DNA from: Rhizoclosmatium globosum
Taxonomy: Eukaryota > Chytridiomycota > Chytridiomycetes > Chytridiales > Chytriomycetaceae
Length of the DNA stretch: 56,407 nt
Direction: 5' to 3'
Assembly (NCBI GenBank): GCA_002104985.1
Contig: MCGO01000236.1
Location: 1 to 56,407, forward strand
Part shown: piece by piece, positions 9,848-20,824 of the stretch
Layout of the letters: each line of letters begins with the position of its first letter
Position numbering within the stretch: position 1 is the first letter of the stretch
Notes under the pieces: generated by a model
Told to the model about the DNA's origin: nothing
The model's database searches: none
Seen by the model: the letters and a program-made list of their open reading frames with translations, nothing else
Program-made: the position numbers and the translations under genes

Positions 9848-12255
9848 TTAACAAGACGCGGATGTTGGGGTACATTGCCATTGCAAGACGTTGGCACCGT
9901 TAGCAACAACATAGTTACAAATACACGCGTTGCTGCATCCCCAGGCACCGAAAGTTGTACACGAAGCTCCGTTGGAGATCTTTCCTCCAGCAGCGGCGGT
10001 AGTGGTAATTGGAGCAACAGCAGTGGTAGTCTTTGGAGCAGCGGCAGTGGTTGTTTGTTGGACGGCAGCAGTTGTGGTCTTTGGAGCAGCGGCAGTGGTT
10101 GTTTGTTGGACAGCAGCGGTTGTGGTCTTTGGTGCAGCAGTTGTAACGACTGGACCGGTTCCGCCACAAGCACCAAGGTTAGTCCATTGAGAGTATGGAG
10201 CAGAGTTAGCAGCTGGGTCGTTGTTGAGAGCGTACCAGTTCGCGACGTAGTTAAAACCTCCTTCACTGGCCTGGTCACCCTTCAAGTAAGTCTTTGTCGC
10301 GTCGTAAGGAGCAACACATGGAGTTTGACCGCTAGATGCAGAAGTGGTAGTAGTCTGAATAATGACAGCAGTGGTGGTCTTAACAGCAGCAGTGGTGGTC
10401 TGAATAACAGCAGCAGTAGTAGTCTGAATAACAGCGGCGGTAGTAGTCTGAATAACAGCGGCGGTAGTGGTTTGAACAATTGGTGCAGTGGTAGTCTGAA
10501 CAACGGCAGCGGTGGTAGTCGTTTTTTGAGCAGCGGCGGTTGTAGTAGTGGTCTTTTGGACAGCAGCAGTAGTGGAAGATCCGCTTGGAGGAGGTCCAGG
10601 AGGAGTTCCAGGTCCAGTCAAAGCATTCAATAAAGTATTCTGTGTATCGTCTCCATCAATTGGCCAAACCATGAATCCACCAAGTCCCTTTTGAGCTCCA
10701 TATCCAACCTTCACTGAAATTGCTTGAGCAGTGTCGTAAGTCCAGAAGACCTTGGACGCAGGAGAGTATCCATAACTTGCTTGGGCAGTTGCGTCCCAGA
10801 AGGTTTGAACGCTGGCATCAGCAGCAATGTTCACGTAGTTAGTCTTGAGAGTCGATGGTGGGGCGGAACCCTTCTGGAAGAGACCATGAGAACCACCATC
10901 TTCAACTGCACTCCACGCGTGGCCGTAGAATGGAACTCCAACAACGACTTGGTTAGCTGGGCATCCATTGTTAATGTAGTAGTTGACGGCAAAGTCGATA
11001 GAAGTTTGTGCGACTCCGTTGTTGTTTTGGTACTGAGGTGGGGTATCGTCATACAGAGCAGCCTGGTGGTTGGTGTTGGACTCCCACTCGCCGTGCACAT
11101 CGTATGCCATCAAGTCTTTTTTGTACGTTGTTAGCTACAGTCTTTGAATATCAAGAATACTTACTAATGAAGTCCAAGTTATCGCAAACAGACTTGATGT
11201 CCAATTTATCCATCTTATCAGCACCAATTCCGGCAGCCATGGAAATCAAATAGTTGGAGCCTGATGGAGTCTTTCCAGCAGCGTTGAACGCGGCACGGAC
11301 TTTCGAAACCATGGCTGTGAACTTGGCTTTATCGTTGCTACGGGCTGGGTAAGCACAGGTAGTCTTGAGACAGTCTCTAGTGTCTTCCGCAGTTCCAGCG
11401 CCAGCACCTCCGGGGTTTCCAGGGATAGCTTGACCACCGTGTTCCCATCCAGGGTACTATTATCGGTTAGACTGAACCTATGAATCCGATAACAACATAC
11501 CTCCCAATCAAAGTCAACTCCATCGAATCCAAAGAACTTGACAAACTCAACAATAGAGGTAACGAACTTGTCAATGTACTTTGGCTCGGTCGCAGCAGAG
11601 AACAAGTTGGAATCGTACCAACCACCAACAGAAATCAAAAATTTGAGGTTGGGGTTGTTCTTCTTGATCTTTTGCAGAACGTACGCGTAGTTACCACAAA
11701 CAGCTGGGTTTCCAGTCGCTGGGTCGCTATACCCGTTGTTGTTGAAGTCGAGGACAGCTTCACACTGTGGAACACGAGCGGCACCAGGTGCGCCGGATGG
11801 GTTTACGCAAGCGGTGTCAGGACAGGCACCTGGAGCACCAATGTAGGGAACCATTGCAATTTTTCCGGTCGCACAAGTCTTTGCGGCTGGAACAGGGATA
11901 CACTCGGTTGGGCAAGAAGTTCCAACACAGGCTTGGTAGTCGGCATAAGCGTCAGTGAAACCAATGTAGTATTGGTCAGACTTGGTGTGGTAAGCGACAG
12001 TGGCAAAGGCGTAGTTGATATGTGTGTACTTGCTTCCAACTTGTGGAGTGATCTGGAATGGCTGGTTTCCATTGTCATAGAAGTACCAGGACTCTGTTTA
12101 TCGTATTAGATGTGAGTTAGACAGCGAAGGAAAGATGTTTCGATTGGTGGCTAACCGTGGTATCCAATGATCCTGTTTGTGTTGGCACGGGGAGTTGGAG
12201 CAGCCTTGACCGCGGCAAGGCCGGCAAGCACAGTGGCAATGGTTGAGATTTGCAT
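9848..12255 (-). CDS. Secreted GH18 chitinase with chitin-binding tails
   Basis: Four exons: 12255-12156, 12093-11501, 11456-11165 and 11115-9848, with introns of 62, 44 and 49 nt. The signal peptide is MQISTIATVLAGLAAVKAA. The GH18 barrel shows the catalytic motif FDGVDFDWE (Glu is the proton donor), split from the next strand by intron 2, plus INLMAYD and FMVWPIDGDD. After the barrel a Thr/Ala linker with tandem repeats leads to a CBM5/12-like module (YLKGDQASEGGFNYVANW ... WTNLGACGG), a second repeat linker, and a C-terminal Cys-rich module (CTTFGAWGC, ICNY, WQCTP) resembling CBM19. It hydrolyses chitin outside the cell or in the wall. The modular tail suggests insoluble chitin as substrate. 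Confidence 0.92.
10027..10140. repeat. 60-bp tandem repeat in chitinase linker
   Basis: Nearly two copies of a 60-bp unit encoding AAPKTTTAAVQQTTT-type linker between the CBM5/12-like and terminal modules. Likely to vary in copy number. Confidence 0.7.
10344..10530. repeat. 30-bp tandem repeat in chitinase linker
   Basis: Several imperfect 30-bp units encoding TTTAAVIQ-type linker between the GH18 barrel and the CBM5/12-like module. Confidence 0.65.
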
Positions 12256-14006
12256 AGATATTATTTCCTATCTGGGTTGTCCCCCAAATGTCTCCCGTTT
12301 TATCCACGTCCACGAAAGCCATCTTAAAATTTTGCCAGCAACGTGACCAGTCACAACTCCTCGGTGCACGCGAAGCTTGCCAGGTATATAACTATATGAT
12401 TATATTTTTGTTCGGGATTTTTGTTGCTAAATGAGATCGAGACGGGCAAGGCGGCACACCACGGGTGCCCAAAGCGCAGCATTTCCGTTTTTGGATCCAA
12501 CGCTCAATAATAGTACAGGCCCGCTACCGCTTCTACACTGATTGTGTTCATTAATATCCCCGTAAGAAATAAAGACAAACTGTTAGCAATGGAGTTTTTC
12601 AATATACTTAAACAAAGAAATGGAGCAGGAGGAGTTAATACCGCTTTATTAATTGAAAATGTAAATAAGGACATACTGGTGATTAAAAAGGATAAATTAT
12701 GATACGAATGGATCTTCATTGCCAGACGCTATCCGTTCTACCCTCGTCTATGCACAAGTAAAGGCGTGTAGTTCTCTTCTGTTCGTGTCACTGCTCGCTT
12801 CACTCGCAACTCTAAAACACAATGCTCTACGGCACCGCCTCTTCCTGACTTCGTTGGTTTCTACGTTTGCTGCCCTCCTTTGTGCTTGTTTCACCAAATA
12901 ACTCCAGATTCCTTCGCGCCTTTTCAGGCGCTCAGTCGTCTTCCGTCCGTTTCATTGCTTGCTGCGCTTGAACCTTTTCTATTTCCCCTGGTTCACGAGT
13001 AACTCTACCTATTTAATTCATTTCTATTTTGTTGATTTCTCTCGGAAAGTCGTCGGTTTCGCTGCTCGCTACACTAAATCCCTCCCTGTTTGTCTCTTTT
13101 ATTCAATGATTTGTTTGAATCATGAGTGGAAGTACATGATACAAAATGTATCACTCTCACTGTTCAATCCCAAAATCATTTTCACAGAATCTCAAAAATT
13201 ACCTTAATAGTGAAAGTTTCCTATCACACTGACAGAACATGGCTCACTTTTTGCACAATTGCGACAATGCCTGACTCACGGAGTTCAAGATGTCTGTCGC
13301 GACAGACGAAATTTGAACCCTGATGTGCAGAAATAACAAAATTGGATGTCAATATGTAAAAATCAACAAGAACAAATACATAAAAGGAAAAGTGCAAATG
13401 TACAAAAGCAATCCGAATTTTTGTTTTGTTTTTACTCAGTTTTGCTTTAAATGAAACGACAAAATGTGCACATTTGACCTTACATAAGTAGGTTTGAGAT
13501 GAGATAAGACTTGACTAATAATCCACGTGGTCTCAGATTAAACAACACGAAACTAGGTTGGGAGAGCGTTCTGGCCAAATAGTAACACCAAAGGAAAGGT
13601 TCAAGATTTTCAACCTAATCATTGTGACTCATTTCAGAACGAACCTACCTTTGGCACACGTCGGCAAGCCTGTCAACGTGTGATTAGTGCCTCCCTTGGT
13701 CTTTCCCAAAGTTAATTATTGAAGTATTGTTTTGACCTGTTGTCTAGCGATACTCTAATCTACATACTTGCAACAATTATATAAGGAGTCTTGAACCGTA
13801 TTATCGTAATCGTCAGTGCACCGAAGAGCAGAAGTGAATGAAACATTCGATAAGATCATATGCGCTCGCTCCAGACCTCTGTCAGACGAACTTTTGAAAC
13901 AAGACAGGTTACTCTCAAGCCCTAAGATTTTAACTCAATAATTCGAAACGTCATTCCTAATTAAGCTTATTTGTGTAATGTGAGTGGGCAACGAAAAGTG
14001 TTGCTA
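12256..14006. other. 1.75 kb gene-free stretch
   Basis: The chitinase promoter lies at the left end and the HDHD2-like promoter at the right. Between them, T-rich and AT-rich DNA with no gene I can support. A short open remnant at about 12550-12702 (plus; contains MEFFNILKQRNGAGG) ends in TGA and may be a dead transposon fragment. A perfect 16-bp palindrome sits at 13292-13307. Confidence 0.5.
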
Positions 14007-14873
14007 ATGAAGGCCATCCGAGGAGTGTGTATTGACCTGTCAGGAACACTGCACATTGAGGACACACTGACTCCTGGCGCACTTGAGGCACTCACCCAAC
14101 TTCGAAGCCACGAATCGCAGCTTCAGGTGCGGTGATGGCTCTGAAGCCCCTCGTATCTAAACACTGGGTGCAACCAGATCCGATTTGTCAGCAACACCTC
14201 AAAAGACTCGTCGGCCTCGCTCGTGGCCCGACTCCGCCGCCTTGGATTCACGGACGCGCTTGTTCCCGCGGCGGCCGTGTTCACGTCGCTGTCAGCCGCG
14301 GCGAAGAAGGCTGCGATCGAGAAACGGACGCCGCTGCTTCTCGTTGCGAACGAGGCAAGGGCGGACTTTGAAACTCCGACAAAAGGCGCTGTGTTTGATG
14401 CTGTCGTGGTTGGACTGGCCCCGCACGCGTTTGAGTACGAATCCCTGTCACACGCTATGAATGTGCTGCTTGAGGCGAAGGCGGCAAACAAGAATCCGAT
14501 GCTCATTGCGACTCATAAGGGACGATACTTTCAGCGGAAGAACGGACTTGCGATGGGTCCTGGACCATTTGTCGCGGCATTGGAGTATGCTACTGGAATT
14601 GAGGCTCAGGTTGTTGGAAAGCCTGAACCTGCCTTCTTCAAATTGGCATTAGATGATATGGGGCTTCAGCCAGATGAATGTGTGCATATTGGGGATGACG
14701 TGCGAGATGACGTAGGAGGTGCGATGGCTGTTGGAATGAGGGGAATCCTTGTTCGCACAGGCAAATATCGTCCTGGCGATGAAACTACACATGGAATCAC
14801 GCCATCTTCCACAGTCCAAGATTTTAGTGCTGCTGTGGATTTGATTTTGAGGGTTTGGTGTAAAATGAAGTGA
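14007..14873 (+). CDS. HDHD2: HAD-superfamily phosphatase, HDHD2-like
   Basis: Two exons (14007-14126, 14178-14873) with a 51-nt intron (CTAAAC branch), 271 aa. Motif I is DLSGTLHIED, where the second Asp of the usual DxDGT is Ser, as in animal HDHD2. The exon joint restores IRFVSNTSKDS, the motif II region. Further family signatures are VFTSL, VVGLAPHAFEY, KNGLAMGPGPFVAALEYATG, VVGKPEPAFF and GDDVRDDVGGAMAVGM (motif IV acidic pair). It belongs to the HAD subgroup near LHPP and phosphoglycolate phosphatase. The physiological substrate of HDHD2 is not settled, and the Ser in place of the acid/base Asp makes strong phosphatase activity uncertain. Cytosolic, no signal. Its stop is 20 bp before the next gene. 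Confidence 0.9.
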
Positions 14874-14893
14874 CAATTCCAACTTTGACAATC

Positions 14894-15856
14894 ATGTCTG
14901 TCGAGGATGCTCTTCCTCCACCCATCAAAGCCCAACTATCTGATGGCTACGTCTTCTTATCCATTTTCTCTCTCCTGCTCTTAGCCGTATTCCTCTACTT
15001 TGCCCTCTACGCCGAGATCTTTGCTCGCAAGAAGCCACTCTCAAAGCAAAACCTCCTCACTCCTTTCAACATCAGCCTCTTTTTCATCAACCTCTCTCTT
15101 TCAATGTACACCATATGTCATGCCATCAAACTTCGCTCCGAATCCAAACAGCAAAAACACACACTGGCATTTCTCATTGATCTCTGCCAAGCCACGTTCG
15201 ACATCTGTTACCTCTGGTTCAGCCTCAAACGCAGCGCGAATCAACTCAGAGTCTTATATCCCTCGCTTTTCCCCGTCATCCAGACCGCGTTCCTAATTTC
15301 CCCAGCGCCTCTCCTCCTCCCAGCCCTCCTCGCTCTCATAAAAATTATTTCCCCATCTATATTCCTGAATCTGTCTGAATTCTTTTGGTATCAATGCTCC
15401 GAGATCCTTTGCACAGTCATCATCCTTGCGTTTGACGGCGTCCTCATCACCACATTCATCCAATACCTCCAACGAACGCGTGTCAGTGAAGAATCCGTTG
15501 ACTTGAAGTTCTTGATCATTGCGCGCTTCGGTGTTGTGGCGTGTTCAATCTGTGGAGTTATGATTCTGCTTTGGGTGGGGAATATTTGGGCGTATTTTGC
15601 CATGCCTGCCGGAGAAACGTACGCCACTGTGAATGCGGCAGTCACAATCGTGTATAGTGTGTGTATGTGTTTGATTGCGACGGTGTTGGTCGGTATGAAG
15701 GTTGCGCTTCATTGGCAGCGCTGCGAAGAAGTAAGAACGGAAGAGAAGAGGTTGAGTGGCTGGAATTTGAAGCAAGAAGTAATGAGAGAATCGGAAGCCA
15801 CGTTGAGGATTTCAGTTGGGACACCAAGGGCTTCGACATTTGGCATCGATAAATGA
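14894..15856 (+). CDS. Seven-helix membrane protein A (unknown family)
   Basis: Single exon, 320 aa from the ATG at 14894. About seven hydrophobic helices: FLSIFSLLLLAVFLYFALYA, then near PFNISLFFINLSLSMY, LIDLCQATFDICYLWF, LISPAPLLLPALLALIKI, ILCTVIILAFDGVLITTF, VVACSICGVMILLWV and VTIVYSVCMCLIATVLVGM. The short N-terminus is probably outside and the charged C-tail inside, a GPCR-like layout, but I see no DRY, NPxxY or other class signature. It is a tandem paralogue of the next gene: both share PFNISL, the DLCQA and CYL motifs after helix 3, SEFFWYQ and FLII.R.GVV. A receptor or transport role is only inference. Confidence 0.8.
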   Translation: MSVEDALPPPIKAQLSDGYVFLSIFSLLLLAVFLYFALYAEIFARKKPLSKQNLLTPFNISLFFINLSLSMYTICHAIKLRSESKQQKHTLAFLIDLCQATFDICYLWFSLKRSANQLRVLYPSLFPVIQTAFLISPAPLLLPALLALIKIISPSIFLNLSEFFWYQCSEILCTVIILAFDGVLITTFIQYLQRTRVSEESVDLKFLIIARFGVVACSICGVMILLWVGNIWAYFAMPAGETYATVNAAVTIVYSVCMCLIATVLVGMKVALHWQRCEEVRTEEKRLSGWNLKQEVMRESEATLRISVGTPRASTFGIDK

Positions 15857-15970
15857 GTTGGTGCAGGATGGTTTCTGAGCGACGTTATTACATTTTCTTT
15901 TTGCTTCCTTGAGTAAATCTTGGTTTGGTGTTTTCCAAAAACGCAAGGATTCCATTGTTTGCATACAATC

Positions 15971-16927
15971 ATGGTGTCTACTTCCGACAGTATTGAGCTC
16001 AAAGTATCTCATGTCTACTTAATTCTTGGATTATTTGCTATCGCAATGCTCCTCGCATTCCTTTACTTTGTCCTATACGTTGAGACGTATTCACACAAGA
16101 AACTGTTCTCACGCGAAAACTTGATGACACCATTCAATATATCATTGCTCGTAGGAATACTGTCGTTGATTGGTTATGATTTCGGTCAATATGCCTTGAA
16201 CAAGTTCAGTGGCGGGGCGTTGTCGCAACAGCAACAAGCTTTAATCGAAACCGTTATGGACCTTTGTCAAGCATTATGGGGAATATGTTATCTCTCGTTT
16301 TCATTTGTTCGATCGTCAACTCAACTGCAGTTTTCATTTCCGAGAACGTTTTCTTCAATCAAAATGGCGTGGATGTTGTCACCTGTTATTCTGTTGATTC
16401 CGGCGTTTTTGGCTCTCATAAAGCTCATACGCTTTGACGCTTTCGCGGCGTCAGGTCATAGCGAGTTCTTTTGGTATCAAATTAGTCAGATTTTGTGTAC
16501 GATTCTGTTGGCCGCTTTTGATATCATATTCCTTCGCTGCTTCATCCTTTATTTACGGCAAACGCAAGTAGACGACTCAACTCCAATTGATATGCGCTTT
16601 TTAATAATTTCTCGTTATGGCGTAGTGTCTTCAGGATTGTGTGTGGTAATGATTCCGCTTTGGGTTTCAAACTTCACAACCTACTTTACCATGTCTCCTG
16701 GAGATGAAAACTTTTGGCCAAATTATGTAATCATAACAACTACTTACAGTTGTCTTATGAACTTTGTCTTTATGATACTCTTCGCCATGAAGATATCTTT
16801 GCGAATACTGTATGACAAGACCGGAGGTACCGATTGTAGGCCGTCGACTTTACCGCGAGTAAAGCTGCCCACAAAAGAGTCTACCGTGCGAGTGTCAGAT
16901 TCGAAAGATACGATCGGCAATAATTGA
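15971..16927 (+). CDS. Seven-helix membrane protein B, tandem paralogue
   Basis: Single exon, 318 aa, starting 114 bp after protein A on the same strand. Same helix layout and shared anchors: NLMTPFNISLLVG, MDLCQALWGICYLSFSF, SPVILLIPAFLALIKLI, HSEFFWYQISQILCTILLAAFD, MRFLIISRYGVVSSG. It ends in a short polar tail rich in Ser/Thr. No known family signature seen. The conserved SEFFWYQ at the start of helix 5 and the (I/M)DLCQA motif are the best handles for a search. The pair probably arose by local duplication. Confidence 0.8.
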   Translation: MVSTSDSIELKVSHVYLILGLFAIAMLLAFLYFVLYVETYSHKKLFSRENLMTPFNISLLVGILSLIGYDFGQYALNKFSGGALSQQQQALIETVMDLCQALWGICYLSFSFVRSSTQLQFSFPRTFSSIKMAWMLSPVILLIPAFLALIKLIRFDAFAASGHSEFFWYQISQILCTILLAAFDIIFLRCFILYLRQTQVDDSTPIDMRFLIISRYGVVSSGLCVVMIPLWVSNFTTYFTMSPGDENFWPNYVIITTTYSCLMNFVFMILFAMKISLRILYDKTGGTDCRPSTLPRVKLPTKESTVRVSDSKDTIGNN

Positions 16928-17004
16928 CCGTCAGTTTTGAATTTTAGAAATAAAGTATGACGATAGTAAACTCATTCGAGTTGCGACTGTATTTACTATA
17001 GTCG

Positions 17005-18927
17005 TCAAGAGTGAAGTTTCCAAAACAGCCTCCACGACTCCTCAGTCCGTCCCCTCCATCGAACACCTCTACCAACCGACAATCCAAGCAGTCCCAAAAA
17101 CCCATAAGGATCTTCAACCACTGATTCGCGTTTCTCCCAACTCCCTCCTAACGACATTACTGTCATACCCAACTCAAGCTCTTCCACCTCCTCATCATCC
17201 ATATCATCCTTCAGCTCTTTTACCATCGCTCGCATGCACTGAACTTGCGGTAGATATACGGTATCAGCTTCTCCCGCGCGGTTCAACTCTGCAGCAACAA
17301 TCTCAACAAACCGCTCAATGATGTATAGAACTCGTTGTTTATCCACCAATAGCACTGCTGGAATCAACTCTCGCCATTCATCGCGCATTCGACATGCAAC
17401 GAACCAAAATACGATCGCTGCCTCGAACACTGCGAAGGAAAAGTAACCGATTGGGAATACCTTTGTCTCTTTCATATATTCTGAGATTTTGGTAATACGA
17501 TGGGCTGATTCAAGGCACCGATGGATGGCGTTGAGGATAATTGATAAAGTCTGACGACATATTAAGGTAGGGCTATATCCTTTCAGCATGGTGACAAATA
17601 ATTGAGGGCGGTATAGAATTGATATGCTGGCTAGATAGTATCCCGTGCAATCATAACAGTCTCCTGGATGTTCCCATGCAAGTTGGACACGGAACCGGGC
17701 AATATCTTCACAAGTCAGCGTTTCTGCGTGTTCTGAAAGCAAAACTACATCGGTTGAAAATGTGGTATATAGATCGATTCCTTTTGAATTCAGAGCGAGT
17801 GAAGCCTCAGATGCAATCAAGTCTTGAACATTGGTTGGAGGTACAGAATAAGCTTGTTTCACGACTCCAATAAAGTAGCATATTTTCGATATCCATTTCG
17901 TGTAATCTGATTTCTTGAAGTAGATTATTGAGGCAGGATCTTGTCCTGGGCCTTTGATTCTGTCACTGTTCAGTTTCATATCAACGCTGTTTGGAGCAAT
18001 CGCTTTTTCGGTTGCGTAGTATTTAAAGCATCCCCAAAACGCTCTTCTACGTTCCTCTTTTTGTCTTGAAGTCAGGTGCGACAGCCATGGCGAGTCGTCA
18101 GGGTCAATATCGAGTTTCAGTTCTCGAATCATGCTAAGTGCAGCTGCCAAGAATCTTCGACCTACTGCTGGTTGGCCTTTCGCTGTCTCAGCTGTTAGTT
18201 CGAGTAAGGCAAGAAAACGAATCAAAACTTACAAATTGAGAAGATGTGAAGATAATAGTATGCAAGAATCAGCTCTAATGATGCCCCGGTTCCATATCGA
18301 TTCAACGCCTTTATCGCCCTCTTATAATATGAATATTGAATCTGTTCGGGATATGGATTCCGACACATTCCTGTCCCAACCAGACACATCACAAGCCTGA
18401 CAAATGTTATGACGTCAGCAATAGGACACTCATCCAGCTGAAAATGTGGAAAGCACTCACCGCAATGCTGGAGATAAGCTCGTAAACTCTCGCACTACTC
18501 GCTCAAAGTCAACCACGAACCCCGTTCGATCAAGAAGATAGTTTTCGTAGCATATCAGCCAGTCGTTGTATGTAGGTATCAAGTCTATGTCTTCAATTGT
18601 TCCTTGTGGCTCTTCTTTATCGACTAGGGGCGTATCCAATTCGTTGATGATGTGATCCAAGATCTCTGAGGCAAGGTAGTTGCGCTGCCAAGGTTGCTGT
18701 ATCTGATGATTCCAATCTGCATGCATAGTTTCCATCGGAATTACTGAAGGTGGGACAAGCGGGGCTGATATTGAGTCTGAAGCTGCAGTCTGAGGTTTTG
18801 CAGCTGATTCAAAGACACAGTCAGCTTCGATGCCTTGATGCACACATCGCTCGCAAGCTACTTCGCCTGGAAAACACTTTCGCTTGGCTGTCCTGCAGGG
18901 CTTGCAGGCGTAAGACGGTTTGACCAT
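17005..18927 (-). CDS. Zn2Cys6 fungal transcription factor
   Basis: Three exons (18927-18461, 18396-18233, 18191-17005) with introns of 64 and 41 nt; the joined length is a multiple of three, 605 aa. The N-terminal binuclear cluster is CKPCRTAKRKC, GEVACERC, then ADC, matching C-x2-C-x6-C-x6-C-x2-C-x8-C. The middle region fits the fungal-specific regulatory domain (YYKRAIKAL, AYYYLHIFSISAETAKGQ, AALSMIRELKLDID). It is fungus-restricted and nuclear; target genes are not deducible. The ATG lies only 25 bp from a young LTR retrotransposon, so its original promoter now lies beyond the element, from 25796 on. Confidence 0.92.
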
Positions 18928-18952
18928 TGTTGTTTCAAGTATGGGTATTTTT

Positions 18953-19095
18953 TGTTGGAATGAAACGGAGCAAGCGGAGCAAGCTCCAAAGCGCCTCGTT
19001 TAATAAATAATAATTCTCCCACAAAACTCTATCGTTCACCCGAACACAGCGATCCAGTACTAAGCGCCTGCCACCGATCCCTTGCCTCTCTATCA
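18953..19095 (+). repeat. 5' LTR
   Basis: 143 bp, TGTTGG...CTATCA, preceded by TTTTT. Very short for a copia LTR. It contains an AT-rich TTTAATAAATAATAA block that could serve as promoter or polyadenylation region. Confidence 0.95.
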
Positions 19096-19357
19096 GATTA
19101 ATAGCCTCAAGCTCGACCCTGATAACGATTGCAAGCTAAGAAAAACAAAACGGAACGAGGAATCTTAAGAGCAAATCTAAGTTTCCCTTTATTTTAAACA
19201 ACAAGTGCTTCTAAAAGCCCAAAACAAGAACAAGAAAACACATTGCTACGTCTACGGTTCAATCCTAAGTCGCCTGATCAGACCCTTACCAGACAGTGCC
19301 ACACTCCAACCGACTCTCAGTGAAAATTTTTTGCGCCTCAACGCCTCAATTTCCAGA

Positions 19358-20824
19358 ATGACGTCCAACAACACCAACAATATGCGCACTCCGTTCATGC
19401 TTGAAGCGAGTAACATCAGCGAGTATCCACAATGGGCCGAAGACATCCTCGGAGTCGCTGCACAACACAAAGTCGACCACACCATCCACCACCCGGAGGA
19501 TCACGATCCGAACGACAACGAATACATGCAATGGCTTGGACCCGGTGGTGTCTTGGAAGAAGATCCATTGTTGTTGAACTACGCGTACTTCGACAATCCA
19601 GACGACGCGGATGACCCATTTGTTCTTGAATCCACGCGTGAAGAAGGAATCTGTCCAGGAGACTTCAGAGCGAACGCTGTTGCGAAAAGAATCATCAGAA
19701 TGAACATCTCGGAAGAACTTTACGGAGTTGTCCAGAAGCAAACCAAAATGGCACAAACCTGGATGCGAAACTTGAAGACGTTGTACGACTCCCAGAACGA
19801 AGTTTCTGCCGAAGACACTGTCAAGGAATGGATCAATCTCCAGCACTTGTCGTCGGAAACTATCTCGGAATACTTCAACAAAATGTCGAAGATTATTAGT
19901 CAGATGGAACAAGACCGCAACAACCCACGATTCGCTCCTCACCTTGCTACCCGCATCGCCATTAACCACATCATAGACAAGCTGTATCGTCCAGTTTTTG
20001 GTTCCCAGCTTGACACCCTCAAGGGATACAACTACACCACCCGCGACGCCCTACTTGCCAAGCTCTTGACTCTTGAACGCAACCTTGGTTTCAAGCCCAC
20101 GCGTGACACCACTCTGCTGACCGACCCCAGATATGACCATGGTTACGATCCCCGCGGCAAACGTGACAGTAAACGCTACCGCGGCAGAGGCGGTGCAAGA
20201 GGCGGTAGAGGCGGCCGAGGTGGCGGACGTGGCGATTACAGGGGCAGAAACGGTGAGGGTGACGTTAATAACCCAAACAAAGACAGAGGCAACGAACGTG
20301 GCGGACACCCATATGGCAGACCTAGCAAACAAGATCAACAAGACCATGAGCAAGGACCAACTCACCCGCTCGAGTCTTCCAAAGCACGACCACCTTCGAA
20401 CTGCCGAGCCTGCGGTGGACCCCACTTCAGAATCCAATGTCACAAGAATCCCAACTACGCCTACAACGCCCTTCTCCCTCTCCCTCAAGGAGCCAAAATA
20501 CTACCACCCAACAGGATCCGATCTGACATCAGACAACACCCTGCTATCATCCAACTCCTACAAACAACCTATCCCAAATACTCCCAACAGCAACAACAGC
20601 CCCAGCACTTTCAACAATTCCCTCCCTATCCCCAACATCCTCAATTCCTCCCCTACCACCAGCAACAATTCCTCCCGCAACCCTACGTCCTCGTCGCTGC
20701 CCAGGGACCTGCGAACGTGAATCAACCGCAACCCGCACAACAACCAACGCAGCAACAGGAACAGGAACCTCAGAATCAGATCGTCGTTGCCAACCAAACG
20801 GGTTTTCGCAGAGGCCAGCAGTAG
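19358..20824 (+). CDS. Gag of copia element
   Basis: 488 aa from the ATG at 19358; the frame is open further upstream without an ATG. The N-terminal and central part is helical capsid-like sequence (WMRNLKTLYDSQNEV, IISQMEQDRNNP, DALLAKLLTLERNLG). Then comes an RGG-rich basic stretch, and a zinc-knuckle variant NCRACGGPHFRIQC (C-x2-C-x3-H-x4-C, one residue shorter than the usual C-x2-C-x4-H-x4-C). A Gln/Pro-rich tail follows. It ends at TAG 20822-20824, inside the loop of a predicted hairpin just after a slippery heptamer. It packages element RNA in virus-like particles. Confidence 0.92.
   Translation: MTSNNTNNMRTPFMLEASNISEYPQWAEDILGVAAQHKVDHTIHHPEDHDPNDNEYMQWLGPGGVLEEDPLLLNYAYFDNPDDADDPFVLESTREEGICPGDFRANAVAKRIIRMNISEELYGVVQKQTKMAQTWMRNLKTLYDSQNEVSAEDTVKEWINLQHLSSETISEYFNKMSKIISQMEQDRNNPRFAPHLATRIAINHIIDKLYRPVFGSQLDTLKGYNYTTRDALLAKLLTLERNLGFKPTRDTTLLTDPRYDHGYDPRGKRDSKRYRGRGGARGGRGGRGGGRGDYRGRNGEGDVNNPNKDRGNERGGHPYGRPSKQDQQDHEQGPTHPLESSKARPPSNCRACGGPHFRIQCHKNPNYAYNALLPLPQGAKILPPNRIRSDIRQHPAIIQLLQTTYPKYSQQQQQPQHFQQFPPYPQHPQFLPYHQQQFLPQPYVLVAAQGPANVNQPQPAQQPTQQQEQEPQNQIVVANQTGFRRGQQ

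Noticed and set aside
9875..10633. 252-codon plus-strand ORF rich in Ser/Gly
   Set aside because: Mirror frame of the repetitive Thr/Ala linkers of the chitinase on the other strand.
13255..13325. Possible tRNA remnant (GGTTCAAATTTC-like B box on the minus strand)
   Set aside because: No A box, acceptor stem or anticodon arm can be folded around it.
14870..14893. Start of seven-helix protein A overlapping the HDHD2-like stop codon
   Set aside because: That start is a GTG; the first ATG in frame is at 14894, giving a sensible N-terminus.
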